From contig NZ_SGWZ01000002.1 in assembly GCF_004216755.1 (NCBI RefSeq), forward strand, positions 310,001 through 374,000: a DNA stretch of 64,000 nucleotides, written 5' to 3'. How positions within the stretch are numbered: position 1 is the stretch's first letter; each line of letters starts with the position of its first letter. Source of the stretch: Kerstersia gyiorum (lineage in GTDB: Bacteria; Pseudomonadota; Gammaproteobacteria; Burkholderiales; Burkholderiaceae_B). Under the pieces are notes generated by a model. That model saw nothing but the letters and a program-made list of their open reading frames with translations. It searched no databases and was not told the origin of the DNA. Positions 53,076 to 62,540 of this stretch are shown here, piece by piece. A program made the translations under genes and the position numbers.

Positions 53076-53669
53076 TTACAGGTCGATGGCCTGGATCTTG
53101 GAGCCTTGCAACGACACGCCGGCAGCCAGGCCGGCATTGTTCAGCACGAAGCCGACCACAGGCTGATTGACGGTGTTGCTGTCGATCGAGCCATTGGCGC
53201 CCAGCGTGGCGAGCGCGACATTGGCGTCCGCGCCGACGGACCAGCCGTTGCTGTTGATGAAGGAATCCAGGGCTTGTTGCGTCGTAAAGACCAGGACGAT
53301 GGCGCGTGATTGTGCGCCGGCCTGGAAGCCGATGGAGCCGCCGCCCAGGCTGTAATAGCCCTTGGTGACGCCGTTGACGCGCAGTGCGCCCTTGCCGTAT
53401 TCGCCGCCAACGATGAAGCTGGCGCCCATGACGGAGGGGAATACCAGCACGCCCTTGGCTTGCTGGATCAGTGTCTGCGAACCGGGGGCCGAACTGTAAA
53501 GGCGGCTCAATGTAGAGTTGACGCCAGCGTTGATCTGGCTGCGTTGTTCAGCAGCGGTGGCCTTGTCGTCGGGGGTTGTGGTGGTGCAGGCGGCGAACGT
53601 CAGGCTGGCGAAGGCCATGGCGCATGCTGCCAGAGTACGGCGAGAGGAAAAATAGCCTTGCTTGCGCAT
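53076..53669 (-). CDS. SYLF (Ysc84-like) domain lipoprotein
   Basis: The start at 53669 has GGAG 7 nt upstream (53672 is also possible). The 197 residues have a signal peptide and lipobox LTFAAC. The SYLF domain follows, with GVLVFPSVMGASFIVGGEYG, GYYSLGGGSIGFQAGAQ and AIVLVFTTQQALDSF. Eukaryotic Ysc84 binds actin and lipid. Bacterial members bind lipid and their role is unsettled. Probably periplasmic or outer-membrane anchored. Confidence 0.88.
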   Translation of the reverse strand: MRKQGYFSSRRTLAACAMAFASLTFAACTTTTPDDKATAAEQRSQINAGVNSTLSRLYSSAPGSQTLIQQAKGVLVFPSVMGASFIVGGEYGKGALRVNGVTKGYYSLGGGSIGFQAGAQSRAIVLVFTTQQALDSFINSNGWSVGADANVALATLGANGSIDSNTVNQPVVGFVLNNAGLAAGVSLQGSKIQAIDL

Positions 53670-53856
53670 CATCTGTCTCCATTGTGCTGAAAAAGCCTGG
53701 CGCACGGCGCCGTGGCGGAATAGGACATATCAGCGTGCAACCGCTGGGGCTGGCGCGCACCGACGTGTACCAGTGAGCTTACTGTGTTCGGATAGTTGCG
53801 TAAACGCTGGAATGCGACAAACCGTAAGTGTTGGCTGAGCTGCATCAAGTTTCCAA

Positions 53857-53884
53857 CGAAAAACGCCGGCACGGGGCCGGCGTT
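53857..53884 (-). terminator. Terminator after the cycA-like gene
   Basis: AACGCCGGC-ACGGG-GCCGGCGTT. On the minus strand it is followed by TTTTT. It lies about 70 nt beyond the permease stop. Confidence 0.8.
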
Positions 53885-53954
53885 CAGCAGTATTGCGGCC
53901 GTTTTCACCACGGCCAGTTCAGGCACTGGCTTGCGCGCCGGTCCCTGTGGGGGA

Positions 53955-55376
53955 TTATTCCTTGATGCCCGCAGCCTGTTTGCGGCGGCGCACGAAAATA
54001 TATGAAATCCCCAGGAAGACGAACCACAGCGGCGTGTAGACCAGCGCGATGGCCGTATCGGGTTTCTGCGCCAGCGCCCACAGGACGAAGGCAAAGAAGG
54101 CATAGACCAGGATGGCTGCCGGGATGCCGCCGGGCATCTTGAAGCTGGACGCGGCATGCAGGGCGGCGCGCTTGCGACGGTACTGGATGTACGAGGCCAG
54201 AATGATGGACCAGACGAAGATGAACAGCAGCGCCGAAATGGTCGTCATCAGCGTGAAGGCTTCCATGACGCTCTGGCCTGCGTACAGCAGCACGACGCCG
54301 GACAGCAGGAAAATGCAGGAGAAGAACAGTGCATTCACCGGCACGCGGCGACGGTTCAGGCGGCTCAGGCTGGTAGGCGCATCACCGCTGGAAGCCAGGC
54401 CGAAAATCATGCGCGAAGTGGAGTAGATGCCCGAGTTGGCGCTGGATGCCGCCGAAGTGAGCACCACAAAATTCACGACGTGCGCCGCGATGGCCAGGCC
54501 GGCCAGCGAGAACATGGCCACGAAGGGGCTGTTGTCCGGGCTGATCTTGTCCCAGGGTGTGACCGTCATGATGACGAACAGGGCGCCCAGATAGAACAGG
54601 ACGATGCGGATGGGGATGGAATTGATGGCCTTGGGCAGGTTGCGGCGCGGATTTTCGGTTTCTGCGGCGGCCGTGCCTACCAGTTCGATGCCCACGAAAG
54701 CAAAGACGGCAATCTGGAAGCCGGCCACGAAGCCGCCAAAGCCATTCGGGAAGAACCCTCCGTGCTCCCAGAGATTGGAGACTCTCGCTGGCGTGCCATC
54801 GGGCAGCTGGAAGTGGTTCAGCAGCATGATCATGCCGGTGATGATGAGCGCGCTGATGGCGATGATCTTGATCAGCGCAAACCAGAATTCGATTTCCCCG
54901 AAGTTGCGCACCGAGGGCAGGTTCAGCACCAGCAGCACGACGATCAGGCCCAGCGCAGGGATCCAGATGGGAAGCTCGGGAAACCAGAAGGCCACGTAGC
55001 CTGCGACGGCCACCACGTCGGCCACGCCGGTGACGATCCAGCAGAGCCAGTAGGTCCAGCCGGTGAAGTACTTGGCCCAGGGCCCCAGCAGATCGCCCGC
55101 GAAATCGGCGAACGAACGGTACTCGAGGTTGGACAGCAACACTTCGCCCAGCGCGCGCATCACGAAGAAAAGCATGATGCCGATAATGGCGTACACCAGC
55201 AGGATGGACGGGCCGGCCAGAGAAATGGTCTTGCCGGACCCCATGAACAGGCCAGTGCCTATGGCGCCGCCGATGGCGATCAGTTGCAGGTGGCGGTTGG
55301 ATAGATTGCGTGCCAGGTGGCCGCCTTCTGTTTCGGAAACAGCACCGGATTGCCCGGGTTCCGTGGAGCTGGACAT
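53955..55376 (-). CDS. cycA: APC-family amino acid permease, CycA type (D-Ala/D-Ser/Gly)
   Basis: Proton-coupled uptake of small neutral amino acids. The 473 residues have 12 helices and are very close to E. coli CycA: NRHLQLIAIGGAIGTGLFMG, SGKTISLAGPSILLVY, LLSNLEYRSFADFAGDLLGP, AGFQIAVFAFVGIELVGTAA, NFVVLTSAASSANSGIYSTS. Substrate is inferred from this similarity. It is alone, with its own terminator. Confidence 0.88.
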   Translation of the reverse strand: MSSSTEPGQSGAVSETEGGHLARNLSNRHLQLIAIGGAIGTGLFMGSGKTISLAGPSILLVYAIIGIMLFFVMRALGEVLLSNLEYRSFADFAGDLLGPWAKYFTGWTYWLCWIVTGVADVVAVAGYVAFWFPELPIWIPALGLIVVLLVLNLPSVRNFGEIEFWFALIKIIAISALIITGMIMLLNHFQLPDGTPARVSNLWEHGGFFPNGFGGFVAGFQIAVFAFVGIELVGTAAAETENPRRNLPKAINSIPIRIVLFYLGALFVIMTVTPWDKISPDNSPFVAMFSLAGLAIAAHVVNFVVLTSAASSANSGIYSTSRMIFGLASSGDAPTSLSRLNRRRVPVNALFFSCIFLLSGVVLLYAGQSVMEAFTLMTTISALLFIFVWSIILASYIQYRRKRAALHAASSFKMPGGIPAAILVYAFFAFVLWALAQKPDTAIALVYTPLWFVFLGISYIFVRRRKQAAGIKE

Positions 55377-55680
55377 TGCTGGTATCTCCTGGTTCGTGCC
55401 GCCGGGGGATGGCTTCGCCTGTCGGGCAGGCCGCCATTCAGCTTGCGGCTGTGTTTATCTTGATGCACTGCGGCATCCGCAGCGACAAGCTACGCAGTTT
55501 ACGGCAATCGGGGCGGAGTTGTGGCAGCAGTAGTGATAGCCCTTATATGGATATGGCGGGCGCGGGTACGGCTGGCGGCAAACGGCCCCAGGGCCTGGTA
55601 ATGCCCTGGGGCCGGGGTGACGCGTTGCCGGCTGTTGCGATGCAAAATGCCGGCCGGGCGGCCGGGATGCGGGGGGGGGC
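55377..55680. other. 304-nt region between the permease and reductase genes
   Basis: Upstream region of the minus-strand permease. It contains the hairpin at 55584-55613, and no gene was found. Confidence 0.5.
55584..55613 (-). terminator. Hairpin after the NAD(P)-binding reductase gene
   Basis: GGCCCCAGGGC-CTGGTAAT-GCCCTGGGGCC, an 11-bp perfect stem, about 70 nt past the stop at 55681. The T-tract on the minus strand is short (GTTTG). Confidence 0.55.
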
Positions 55681-56292
55681 TCAGTAGCCGACGGTGAAGC
55701 GCTGGCGCGAGTGGGCCGGGTGTTCCAGTTCATCGACCAGTGCGATGGCGAAATCCTCGAATGAGATGCGGCTGCCCTGGTCGTTGCTCAGCAGCGTATC
55801 CTTGCCCAGGCGGAACTTGCCAGTGCGTTCGCCCGGGACAAACTCCGCCGACGGCGACAGGAAGGTCCAGTCAAGCACGGTTTCCTGGCGCAGCAGGTCC
55901 AGGAATTCCGCGCCCTTGGTGGCTTCGGCCAGGTAGGCGGCAGGAAAGTCGGGCAGGTCCAGCACGCGCTTGCCGGGCGCCACTTCCAGGCTGCCGGCGC
56001 CACCCACGACCAGATAGCGCGGTACGCCGGATTCCTTGACGGCAGCCAGCAGCAAGGCGGTGTCGCTGGCCGTGAAGTGGACGGCGCTGATGACGGCGTC
56101 GTGGCCGCGCAGCGCGTCGACCAGCGCGGCCTTGTCATAGACATCCGCCTGGCGCGTGGTGACGCCGGTGAGGGCGGCGATCTTTTCCGGGCGGCGGGCG
56201 ATGGCGGTGACCTGATGGCCGCGTTCGGACAATTCCTTGAGAATACGCGAGCCGGCTTGTCCGGATGCACCAATGAGGGCGATATGTGCCAT
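55681..56292 (-). CDS. NAD(P)-binding Rossmann reductase (YwnB/NmrA-like)
   Basis: Atypical short-chain reductase of 203 residues. The dinucleotide motif is HIALIGASGQAGSRILKEL, with ITAIARRPEKI as the NADP-specificity region, and LVVGGAGSLEVAPG mid-chain. Members reduce quinones or act as stress-linked reductases. It is divergent from the HxlR regulator at 56600 with a palindromic operator between, so it is probably induced by electrophiles or a related signal. Confidence 0.85.
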   Translation of the reverse strand: MAHIALIGASGQAGSRILKELSERGHQVTAIARRPEKIAALTGVTTRQADVYDKAALVDALRGHDAVISAVHFTASDTALLLAAVKESGVPRYLVVGGAGSLEVAPGKRVLDLPDFPAAYLAEATKGAEFLDLLRQETVLDWTFLSPSAEFVPGERTGKFRLGKDTLLSNDQGSRISFEDFAIALVDELEHPAHSRQRFTVGY

Positions 56293-56599
56293 GTGTGGCT
56301 CCTTGCTTGTGTCTGTGAGAGCGTAAGGGGGACTGAATGTGTGGTCTAATTATTAGACCAATGGATGCATCCTAGGAGCTTTCCAGGCGTTGCGCAAGAA
56401 GTCATGCCGTGCTGATCTGGTCACTGCGCGCTGACTTTTGGCCTGCGATATGGGTGCCAGCCGGATTGGGCAGCGCCGCTTCCAGCAGTGCCAGAACGAG
56501 CAGGCATGCGCCTTGCACGCCTTGCAATCTTGTGAAAGGCACCGCGCTGGCGAATGCGCCACCGGATATTCAGGCAATAAACAAATAACGGGAAAGAAG
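56293..56599. other. 307-nt divergent reductase-HxlR region
   Basis: Contains the palindrome at 56342-56360. The rest is ordinary, with a purine-rich GGAAAGAAG ribosome site before 56600. No gene was supported. Confidence 0.5.
56342..56360. promoter_or_regulatory. 19-bp palindromic operator, probable HxlR site
   Basis: TGGTCTAAT-T-ATTAGACCA, perfect 9-bp arms, 50 nt upstream of the reductase start and about 240 nt before the HxlR start. HxlR-family proteins usually bind such sites next to the gene they control. Confidence 0.8.
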
Positions 56600-57034
56600 A
56601 TGGTTGTCGAGCATGTGAATGGCTGGGAAGACGCGGCCGCGGGACGTTCGTCCGGGCGCAGACCCGGCGGCCTGGCGCTGCCGCCCTGGCAGCCCTGTCC
56701 GATCCGCGATGTACTGGACCGGATCGGGGATCAATGGAGCCTGTTGATCCTGGAAGCGCTGGGCCGGGAGTCCGTCATGCGTTTCAATGAGCTGAGCCGG
56801 GAAGTGGAAGGTATCTCACGGCAGATGCTGTCGCGCACGCTCAAACGCCTGGAGCAGGACGGTTTCGTGGGTCGCACGGTTTATGCGGAAGTGCCGCCCA
56901 GGGTGGAATACGCGCTGACGGAGCTGGGGCATTCATTCCTGGGGCCGATGCGGGCGCTGGTGGCCTGGGCGGACGGTCATCATGACCAGATTCGCGATGC
57001 CCGCACCGCCTACGTGGCGCGTGAAGGCAGTTAG
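56600..57034 (+). CDS. HxlR-family winged-helix regulator
   Basis: A 144-residue transcriptional regulator. From the ATG at 56600, a 30-residue leader is followed by the family pattern CPIRDVLDRIGDQWSLLILE (conserved Cys near 33), RFNELSREVEGISRQMLSRT, LKRLEQDGFVGRTVYAEVPP and VEYALTELGHSF. The Cys is a candidate redox or aldehyde sensor. It probably controls the divergent reductase. Confidence 0.9.
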   Translation: MVVEHVNGWEDAAAGRSSGRRPGGLALPPWQPCPIRDVLDRIGDQWSLLILEALGRESVMRFNELSREVEGISRQMLSRTLKRLEQDGFVGRTVYAEVPPRVEYALTELGHSFLGPMRALVAWADGHHDQIRDARTAYVAREGS

Positions 57035-57076
57035 CCGGGACGGGGATATCCCAGGGGATGCCGGCGTAGTGCAGCC

Positions 57077-57928
57077 TTATGGCTGACCACCGAAGGTATC
57101 GCAGTCCCGCAGGCGGCCGTTGTCGTAGCCGCGCTGGAACCATTCCATGCGTTGTGCCGATGTGCCGTGGGTAAAGGAGTCAGGCACGACATTGCCGCCC
57201 TGGCGGCGTTGCAGCGTGTCGTCGCCGACAGCACTGGCGGCCCCCAGCCCGCTTTCAATGTCGCCGGATTCCAGAATATTGCGTTCGGCCTGGGCATGAT
57301 GGGCCCAGACCCCGGCATAGCAGTCGGCCTGGAGCTCCAGTCGCACCGACAGGCGGTTGGCTTCGGCACGGGAGACGCGCTGCTGCATTTCCTGCACGCG
57401 GCGCAGCGTGCCCAGCTGGTTCTGGACATGATGGCCGATTTCATGGGCCATGACATACGCGCGTGCAAATTCGCCAGGAGCGCCCAGTTTGTGTTCCATC
57501 TCGTCGAAAAAGGCCAGGTCCAGGTACACGCGTGTATCCAGCGGGCAGTAGAACGGCCCCATGGCTGCCTGCCCGGTACCGCAGGCGGTCGGTGTGGCAC
57601 CGCGGTACAGGACCAGGACGGCATCCTGGTAGCTTCCATTGGTCTGTGAGTTGAAGATGCCGCGCCAGGTGTCTTCCGTCTCCCCGAGCACCCGGGCGAC
57701 GAATTGTCCCTGGGCGTCTTCCGGGGTGCCGGTACTGGCCTGTTGGTTCGATTGGGCCGGGCCGCCATCGCCGGCAAGTTGCAGCACCACGGCGGGGTCC
57801 ACACCGAAATACATGGCTACCAGCGCCAGGACGATCGTGCCGACACCGATACTGCCGCGGCCGACACGCGGTCCGCTGCTGCGGCGATCTTCGACGTTCT
57901 GGCTGGCTCGGGAGCGTCCCAGGCGCAT
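57077..57928 (-). CDS. ypfJ: YpfJ-type neutral zinc metallopeptidase
   Basis: About 283 residues from the RLGRSRASQNVEDRR start, close to E. coli YpfJ in length and order. One membrane helix (IGVGTIVLALVAMYFGVD) is followed by TEDTWRGIF, MGPFYCPLDTRVYLDLAFFD, the zinc motif VMAHEIGHHVQ, LELQADCYAGVW (third ligand) and VPDSFTHGTSAQR. Substrate unknown. An in-frame extension to 57976 is possible. Confidence 0.9.
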   Translation of the reverse strand: MRLGRSRASQNVEDRRSSGPRVGRGSIGVGTIVLALVAMYFGVDPAVVLQLAGDGGPAQSNQQASTGTPEDAQGQFVARVLGETEDTWRGIFNSQTNGSYQDAVLVLYRGATPTACGTGQAAMGPFYCPLDTRVYLDLAFFDEMEHKLGAPGEFARAYVMAHEIGHHVQNQLGTLRRVQEMQQRVSRAEANRLSVRLELQADCYAGVWAHHAQAERNILESGDIESGLGAASAVGDDTLQRRQGGNVVPDSFTHGTSAQRMEWFQRGYDNGRLRDCDTFGGQP

Positions 57929-58203
57929 GATGGTATTCCTGTTTCTTGGGGGGATGAGGGCAATGGCTTGCGGCATGGGCCGCAGGGGAAAAGCTTACCC
58001 CGGTTTCAGGCCGGGATGAAGGTGATGCCGCTTGCAGTGACGATTTTTGACCGCGCCGATGGCCGGCCAGTCCGTGACACACGTCTGTGCGGCCGGGCAC
58101 CGAATCCGGACTCGGCACCAGGAGGGATCAGGCAGGCTGGGGAGAAGGCTTCCACAGGCGAATCCAGTAGATGGATTCAGCGGGCGAGCTTTTCCCCGTG
58201 TAC

Positions 58204-60198
58204 TCAGCGGCGGGAGACGGCAGCGGGCGGTACGGGCAGGGTTGCCGTCGCGTTCAGCTTCCAGCTGTCGTCGGCCGGGTCGCGGCGCCACAGGTCGTAG
58301 GTCTGGGTGGCGCCGGTACGCCGCGCGGCCAGGTGCAGGGCGCCGTTGTGGCGCTGCAGCGCGGGGGCGGAACCGGCAGCTGACATCAGGCGTACGGGCG
58401 CTTCATCTTCGTCCAGCACCCAGACCGGGCCGCCGGCGCGTTCCAGTGCGGCGACGACAACGTCGCCGTCTTCATCCAGGCCGACTGCCGGCTGGCCGAT
58501 GTAGTGCAGGGCCAGCGATTCCGCAGGCTGCCAGGGCGCGTCCGCCCCGGGACGGACGATGTGGTACAGCTCGCCATTTTTTCCGCGCAGGAAGACTTCC
58601 AGCGCTTCATCATGTGCCAGCGCTGCCAGCCCGCCGTTGCTGGCCGGCGCGGCCAGGGGCTGCCAGGCCTGCCATGCCGGACTGCCGGGCTGCTCCTGGC
58701 TGCTGCGATACAGCTGGCCGGCAAGATCCAGGGCAAAGGCTTGCAAGCGGCCCTGCCTGTCCTGCAGCAAGGCAGCATGAATACTGGCGCCCGGCAATGG
58801 CGGCAGAGCTTGCCATTCCTGCCATTGCCAGTCCGCAGGCAGGCCCGCTGCTGCCGGGCGTGCCTGGCTCCAGTACAGTTGGCCGTCGTTGCCCAGGGCA
58901 AGAGCGCCATTGCCTTGCGCTGCGAGTGCCGGGGCATGGCGGAAGCGCATGCCGTGCAGCGCCTGCCAGCGTTGCCAGTGGCCGCTGGCCGGGTCCTGCC
59001 GGCTGCTCCACAGGGTGCCCAGCGCATCGCGCAGCAACAGCCCGGCAGCCCCGTCCGGCCAGGTGAAGGCTTGCGGCGCTTCAGCGCTGGGCTTGCCCAG
59101 GGGCTGCCAGCGTTCCTGCTGTGCCGTCCAGGTTGTCGGCTGGTTGCTCCATTCGCTGGTCGTGGCCAGCACCAGGCTGCCCTGGCTGCCTTCGGCCAGG
59201 GCGGGCGGCGTGTCGTGGCGGCTCAGGTAGTAGCTGCGCTCGACCCAGGCGGCAGTCGGGCCATAGGGCTGACGGCATTGCTGTCCCTGGGCGCAGTAGC
59301 GCCGGTCCAGCCAGGCGTAGCGCAGGAAGGATTCCGTCTTGAGCCGGATGTCTTCAGGTGCCAGGTTCGCTTCCCGTTCCTGGCTGGGGTAATCCACGTA
59401 ACCGACGGCGGGATAGACATCGGGCAGCTGCCGCATGGCTTCGCGCACCAGCCTGGCGCTGGCGATATGGTCGGGGTGGCCGTGGCCGGCGCAACGCCAG
59501 CACAGCGAGGTATAGGGAATGGTGCTGGTGTCGTCGAGATGCCGGATGGTTGTCGGCTGATAGGCCTGTATGACGGCGGCAAGCGTCCTGACGAGCTCTT
59601 CACGGTCATAGCGTTCCTGGAAGTCGCCCAGGGTTTCCACGGCATGCCCGCCCACGGATTCAAGTTGACTCAAGGGCGTCAGGCTGCCCCAGCCTGGCCC
59701 CAGCCAGGGGTCGCGCAGGCGCATGTGCAAGAGTTGCAAGCCAGGTTGGCCTTGCAGGCGCTGGCGGGCAAACACATGGCCAGACACGAGCACGCGGTCT
59801 TCCGTCCACAGGTCGTCCTGACCTGCCATATAAGCATGGGCAGCGCGGACGGCACGTTCGCGTGACAGCATGTAGGCGACGCCTTCGTCGCGCTCGCTGG
59901 CCGTCAGGTAGACCACGGTGAGGCAGGCGCCAGCGCGGCTCACCGCCTGCAGGTCCGGATTCATGAACAGCAGATCATCGTCCATGTGGGCAACAAAGGC
60001 CAGATCACGGATGCCGTGGCAATTCGTGTCCCCGGCACCTGTCCAGGCTGCCGGCAAGCTGGCGGGCGGGGTCGGTGCTGTGACGGCCGGATCAGGCAGG
60101 GCAGCCTGTGTGCAACTGATAATGCCCAGGGCCAGGAGCAGGGCGGCGGCAGGCCGGTGCGTCAGGCGGGGGAGAAAGCGGCAGAGAGAGGGCGGCAT
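58204..60198 (-). CDS. PIG-L/LmbE deacetylase with C-terminal propeller-like domain, probable lipoprotein
   Basis: The 664 residues begin with a signal peptide ending in a lipobox-like IISC. The deacetylase domain (about 60-300) has FVAHMDDDLLFMNP, matching the zinc AHxDDD pattern, and CAGHGHPDHIASARLV as the HxDH-type motif. From about 340 come 5-6 repeats of the form DxxGxLYxSxxxxxxxWxxWxxL (LGTLWSSRQDPASGHWQRW; GQLYRSSQEQPGSPAWQAW), a carbohydrate-binding PLL-like propeller pattern. It is likely an exported sugar N-deacetylase. The sugar is unknown. Confidence 0.82.
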   Translation of the reverse strand: MPPSLCRFLPRLTHRPAAALLLALGIISCTQAALPDPAVTAPTPPASLPAAWTGAGDTNCHGIRDLAFVAHMDDDLLFMNPDLQAVSRAGACLTVVYLTASERDEGVAYMLSRERAVRAAHAYMAGQDDLWTEDRVLVSGHVFARQRLQGQPGLQLLHMRLRDPWLGPGWGSLTPLSQLESVGGHAVETLGDFQERYDREELVRTLAAVIQAYQPTTIRHLDDTSTIPYTSLCWRCAGHGHPDHIASARLVREAMRQLPDVYPAVGYVDYPSQEREANLAPEDIRLKTESFLRYAWLDRRYCAQGQQCRQPYGPTAAWVERSYYLSRHDTPPALAEGSQGSLVLATTSEWSNQPTTWTAQQERWQPLGKPSAEAPQAFTWPDGAAGLLLRDALGTLWSSRQDPASGHWQRWQALHGMRFRHAPALAAQGNGALALGNDGQLYWSQARPAAAGLPADWQWQEWQALPPLPGASIHAALLQDRQGRLQAFALDLAGQLYRSSQEQPGSPAWQAWQPLAAPASNGGLAALAHDEALEVFLRGKNGELYHIVRPGADAPWQPAESLALHYIGQPAVGLDEDGDVVVAALERAGGPVWVLDEDEAPVRLMSAAGSAPALQRHNGALHLAARRTGATQTYDLWRRDPADDSWKLNATATLPVPPAAVSRR

Positions 60199-60551
60199 GG
60201 TGGGCGCAGCAAAGGAGAGTGATGCTGTCCTGTCTGCCTGGCGGCGGATGCGGGGGCAACAGTTGCCGCGGCAACCACTGCCGGCCGGGGCCGGTACCTG
60301 TGCGAGATCCGGCGCAGCAGGCAGGACCGGCGGAAATTATGCGCCTGAAATATGTCAATACGCCAGCACTTGTTGAGTGCTGGCGCAGCGGGCCGCCATC
60401 ACGATTTTTTAGTGGCCGGGGTTTTCCCGGCAAGCCGTTTGCGTCGATAATCCCGGTGCTGCCATGATGGCGCGGCAAATTGCCGGATGGATGGACGGAT
60501 GGGGATGACGGATTTGGGCAATTGCAGATATCGGCTGGCCAGGAGCGTCGC
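60199..60551. other. 353-nt divergent region
   Basis: Between the deacetylase and the membrane protein. It holds a 10-bp hairpin CGCCAGCACT-TGTTG-AGTGCTGGCG (60361-60385) and a 14-bp palindrome GTTGCCGCGGCAAC (60262-60275). No gene was seen. Confidence 0.5.
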
Positions 60552-61427
60552 ATGAGCCTGCGGCCAGGGCAGCCCGACACCCAGCCAGTGAAGCAGCAGG
60601 TCGTCAGTTTTGGCGCGGGGCCGTTCGTCACATTGCGCCGTTTTGTCCAGCATGGACGCCTGATCGTCTGGAATTCGCGCCAGAACCGCAAGGGCTTGAT
60701 GCGTGCAGCCCGGAATCAGGAGCATGCCGCGCTGCCTGCATGGCAGACAGCTGGCTATAACCGCATTGTTGGCGCCTTGTTTGCTATCGGCTCCCTGCTG
60801 TTTATGCTGGGCGCGTCGCTGTCGCTGTTGCCGGGCAGCCTGGGTTTGTCCAGCCCGCAGGTCGGCCTGGTGTATTTCCTGGGTTCCATCCCGTTTACGA
60901 TGGCAGCCTATATGCAGCATTTCCAGTCTGCCAATGCGCCTGCTTTTTCGGTGCAGCAACAGCCAGCTGCGCCACCGGCGCGCATTCGTCTCATCGGCTG
61001 GCAGCCGCGCAGCGCCGGCTGGATCAGCACCCTGGCACAGTTCATCGGTACCGTCGCCTTTAACGTCAATACCTATGACGGGATTGGTACGCCTGCCAAC
61101 TGGTATCTGCAGGATACGCTGGTGTGGGCGCCGGACATGATCGGGTCCGTGCTGTTCCTGATTTCGGGATATCTGGCGATGCTGGAGACCAGCCATGCTT
61201 ACTGGAGCTGGCGTCCGCGCGAACTGGCGTGGCAGATCGCCTTCATCAATCTGTGGGGCTGCATTTTTTTCATGACAGCCGCCGTGCTGGCCTATGTGCC
61301 GCAGCGCCAGGAAGCCGCCTGGATTGGCGTGCTTGCCAATGCGCACCTGTGGCTGGGCGCGTTCTGCTTCATGGTGGGCGGCCTGTTGCTGATGAAGGAA
61401 AGCCGGCAGGCTGACCAGCGTCCCTAG
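60552..61427 (+). CDS. Integral membrane protein, YrhK-like domain
   Basis: The ATG at 60552 has AGGAGCG upstream and gives 291 residues with 6-7 helices: YNRIVGALFAIGSLLFMLGA, LVYFLGSIPFTMAAYMQHF, STLAQFIGTVAFNVNT, MIGSVLFLISGYLAMLETS, IAFINLWGCIFFMTAAVLAY, WLGAFCFMVGGLLLM. The basic N-terminus (WNSRQNRKGL) is cytosolic. The family assignment is tentative. Function unknown. Confidence 0.7.
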   Translation: MSLRPGQPDTQPVKQQVVSFGAGPFVTLRRFVQHGRLIVWNSRQNRKGLMRAARNQEHAALPAWQTAGYNRIVGALFAIGSLLFMLGASLSLLPGSLGLSSPQVGLVYFLGSIPFTMAAYMQHFQSANAPAFSVQQQPAAPPARIRLIGWQPRSAGWISTLAQFIGTVAFNVNTYDGIGTPANWYLQDTLVWAPDMIGSVLFLISGYLAMLETSHAYWSWRPRELAWQIAFINLWGCIFFMTAAVLAYVPQRQEAAWIGVLANAHLWLGAFCFMVGGLLLMKESRQADQRP

Positions 61428-61510
61428 AGAGGCCTATAAGGTTAATAAGGCCAATAGCCCCTGGGTTCCTGGTCGTGGCCTGCGCTGATGGGCCGCCGCA
61501 GGTTGGGGCG

Positions 61511-62374
61511 TTAGGGCTTGCGTGCCGTGTCTATGGCCTGGCGCGCGACGGTCCAGCTGGTGGCATTCGGGCGCATGTCATCCAGCGGCGGCGGGGCGTC
61601 GTATTGCGGATAGTGGTCCTGAATGGCCTGGCGCAGTATGTCAGGAAGGGCGTCGATACCATTCACCGCCTGGCCCATGGCATTGAAAACCATCAGACCA
61701 GGACGGCTGCCCATGCGCATGAAGGGCAGCCAGGGGGCAATGCGGACCCAGGCCAGTGCGGCGTTGGCGGTATCGGTATCGCGGCTGAGCAAGGCATGGC
61801 GATCGGCGACGAAATCGAAGATTTCCATCGCATGATAGTGATTGCCGACGTAATCCTGATACTCCCCGCCCAGGGGGTTGGGATAGAACAGCGGGATCTC
61901 TGCCGGCGCAAAGATCCTTTCGCCCTGCACACGGAATGGAATCCTCAGGGGGCGTCCCTGGGGATCGCGTTCGAAGAAGGGACGCTGGTTCACCGGGTCG
62001 TTGGCGACGTGCATGATATCCACGTCCTGGTCCGTCCAGGGGTTGCGCCAGGTGCGCAGAGGTTCGCCGCTGGTAGGGTCCAGGTACAGCATGAGTTCGC
62101 GCGACACCAGGCGGAAGCCCTGGCCGCGCTCTGGATCCTGCAAGGTGCCAGCCTGGCGGATGTTCATGCCTTCAACGCGGAACAACAGGCGATCAGGTTC
62201 GCCTTCCCTGCGTGCCCAGGCATGGCCGGACCAGTGGAAGACGACGGGCTTGCCGTCAGTGGCCGAGGCGTGCAATTTGCGCAGCGCCTGGAGTGTGTCC
62301 TGCGGGTTGGCAAGATCCAGCATGGGGCTGGATGATCGTGTGGCGTGGCCTGCCGTGGCCGGTGGGGTATTCAT
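61511..62374 (-). CDS. DUF1838-family protein
   Basis: From the ATG at 62374 it has 287 residues and no signal peptide. Recognised segments are HWSGHAWARREGEPDRLLFR, RLVSRELMLYLDPTSGEPLR, WRNPWTDQDVDIMHVANDPV, VGNHYHAMEIFDF and WLPFMRMGSRPG, the DUF1838 pattern. Function is unknown. Its neighbours give no clue. Confidence 0.75.
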   Translation of the reverse strand: MNTPPATAGHATRSSSPMLDLANPQDTLQALRKLHASATDGKPVVFHWSGHAWARREGEPDRLLFRVEGMNIRQAGTLQDPERGQGFRLVSRELMLYLDPTSGEPLRTWRNPWTDQDVDIMHVANDPVNQRPFFERDPQGRPLRIPFRVQGERIFAPAEIPLFYPNPLGGEYQDYVGNHYHAMEIFDFVADRHALLSRDTDTANAALAWVRIAPWLPFMRMGSRPGLMVFNAMGQAVNGIDALPDILRQAIQDHYPQYDAPPPLDDMRPNATSWTVARQAIDTARKP

Positions 62375-62540
62375 GATGTGCGCTTCCGGGTGGGACGGCA
62401 TCATCTGCTGCCTGTGGGGTGGATCACGGCGCCGGGCCAGCGATGATTAACAAAGCGGCAGCATAACGGTATTTCGGTTGGCCCCCAAGCGCCGGGGCAC
62501 GGCGGTGTGTGATCGGGCTGCCGGACAGGCAGCCGGCGCT

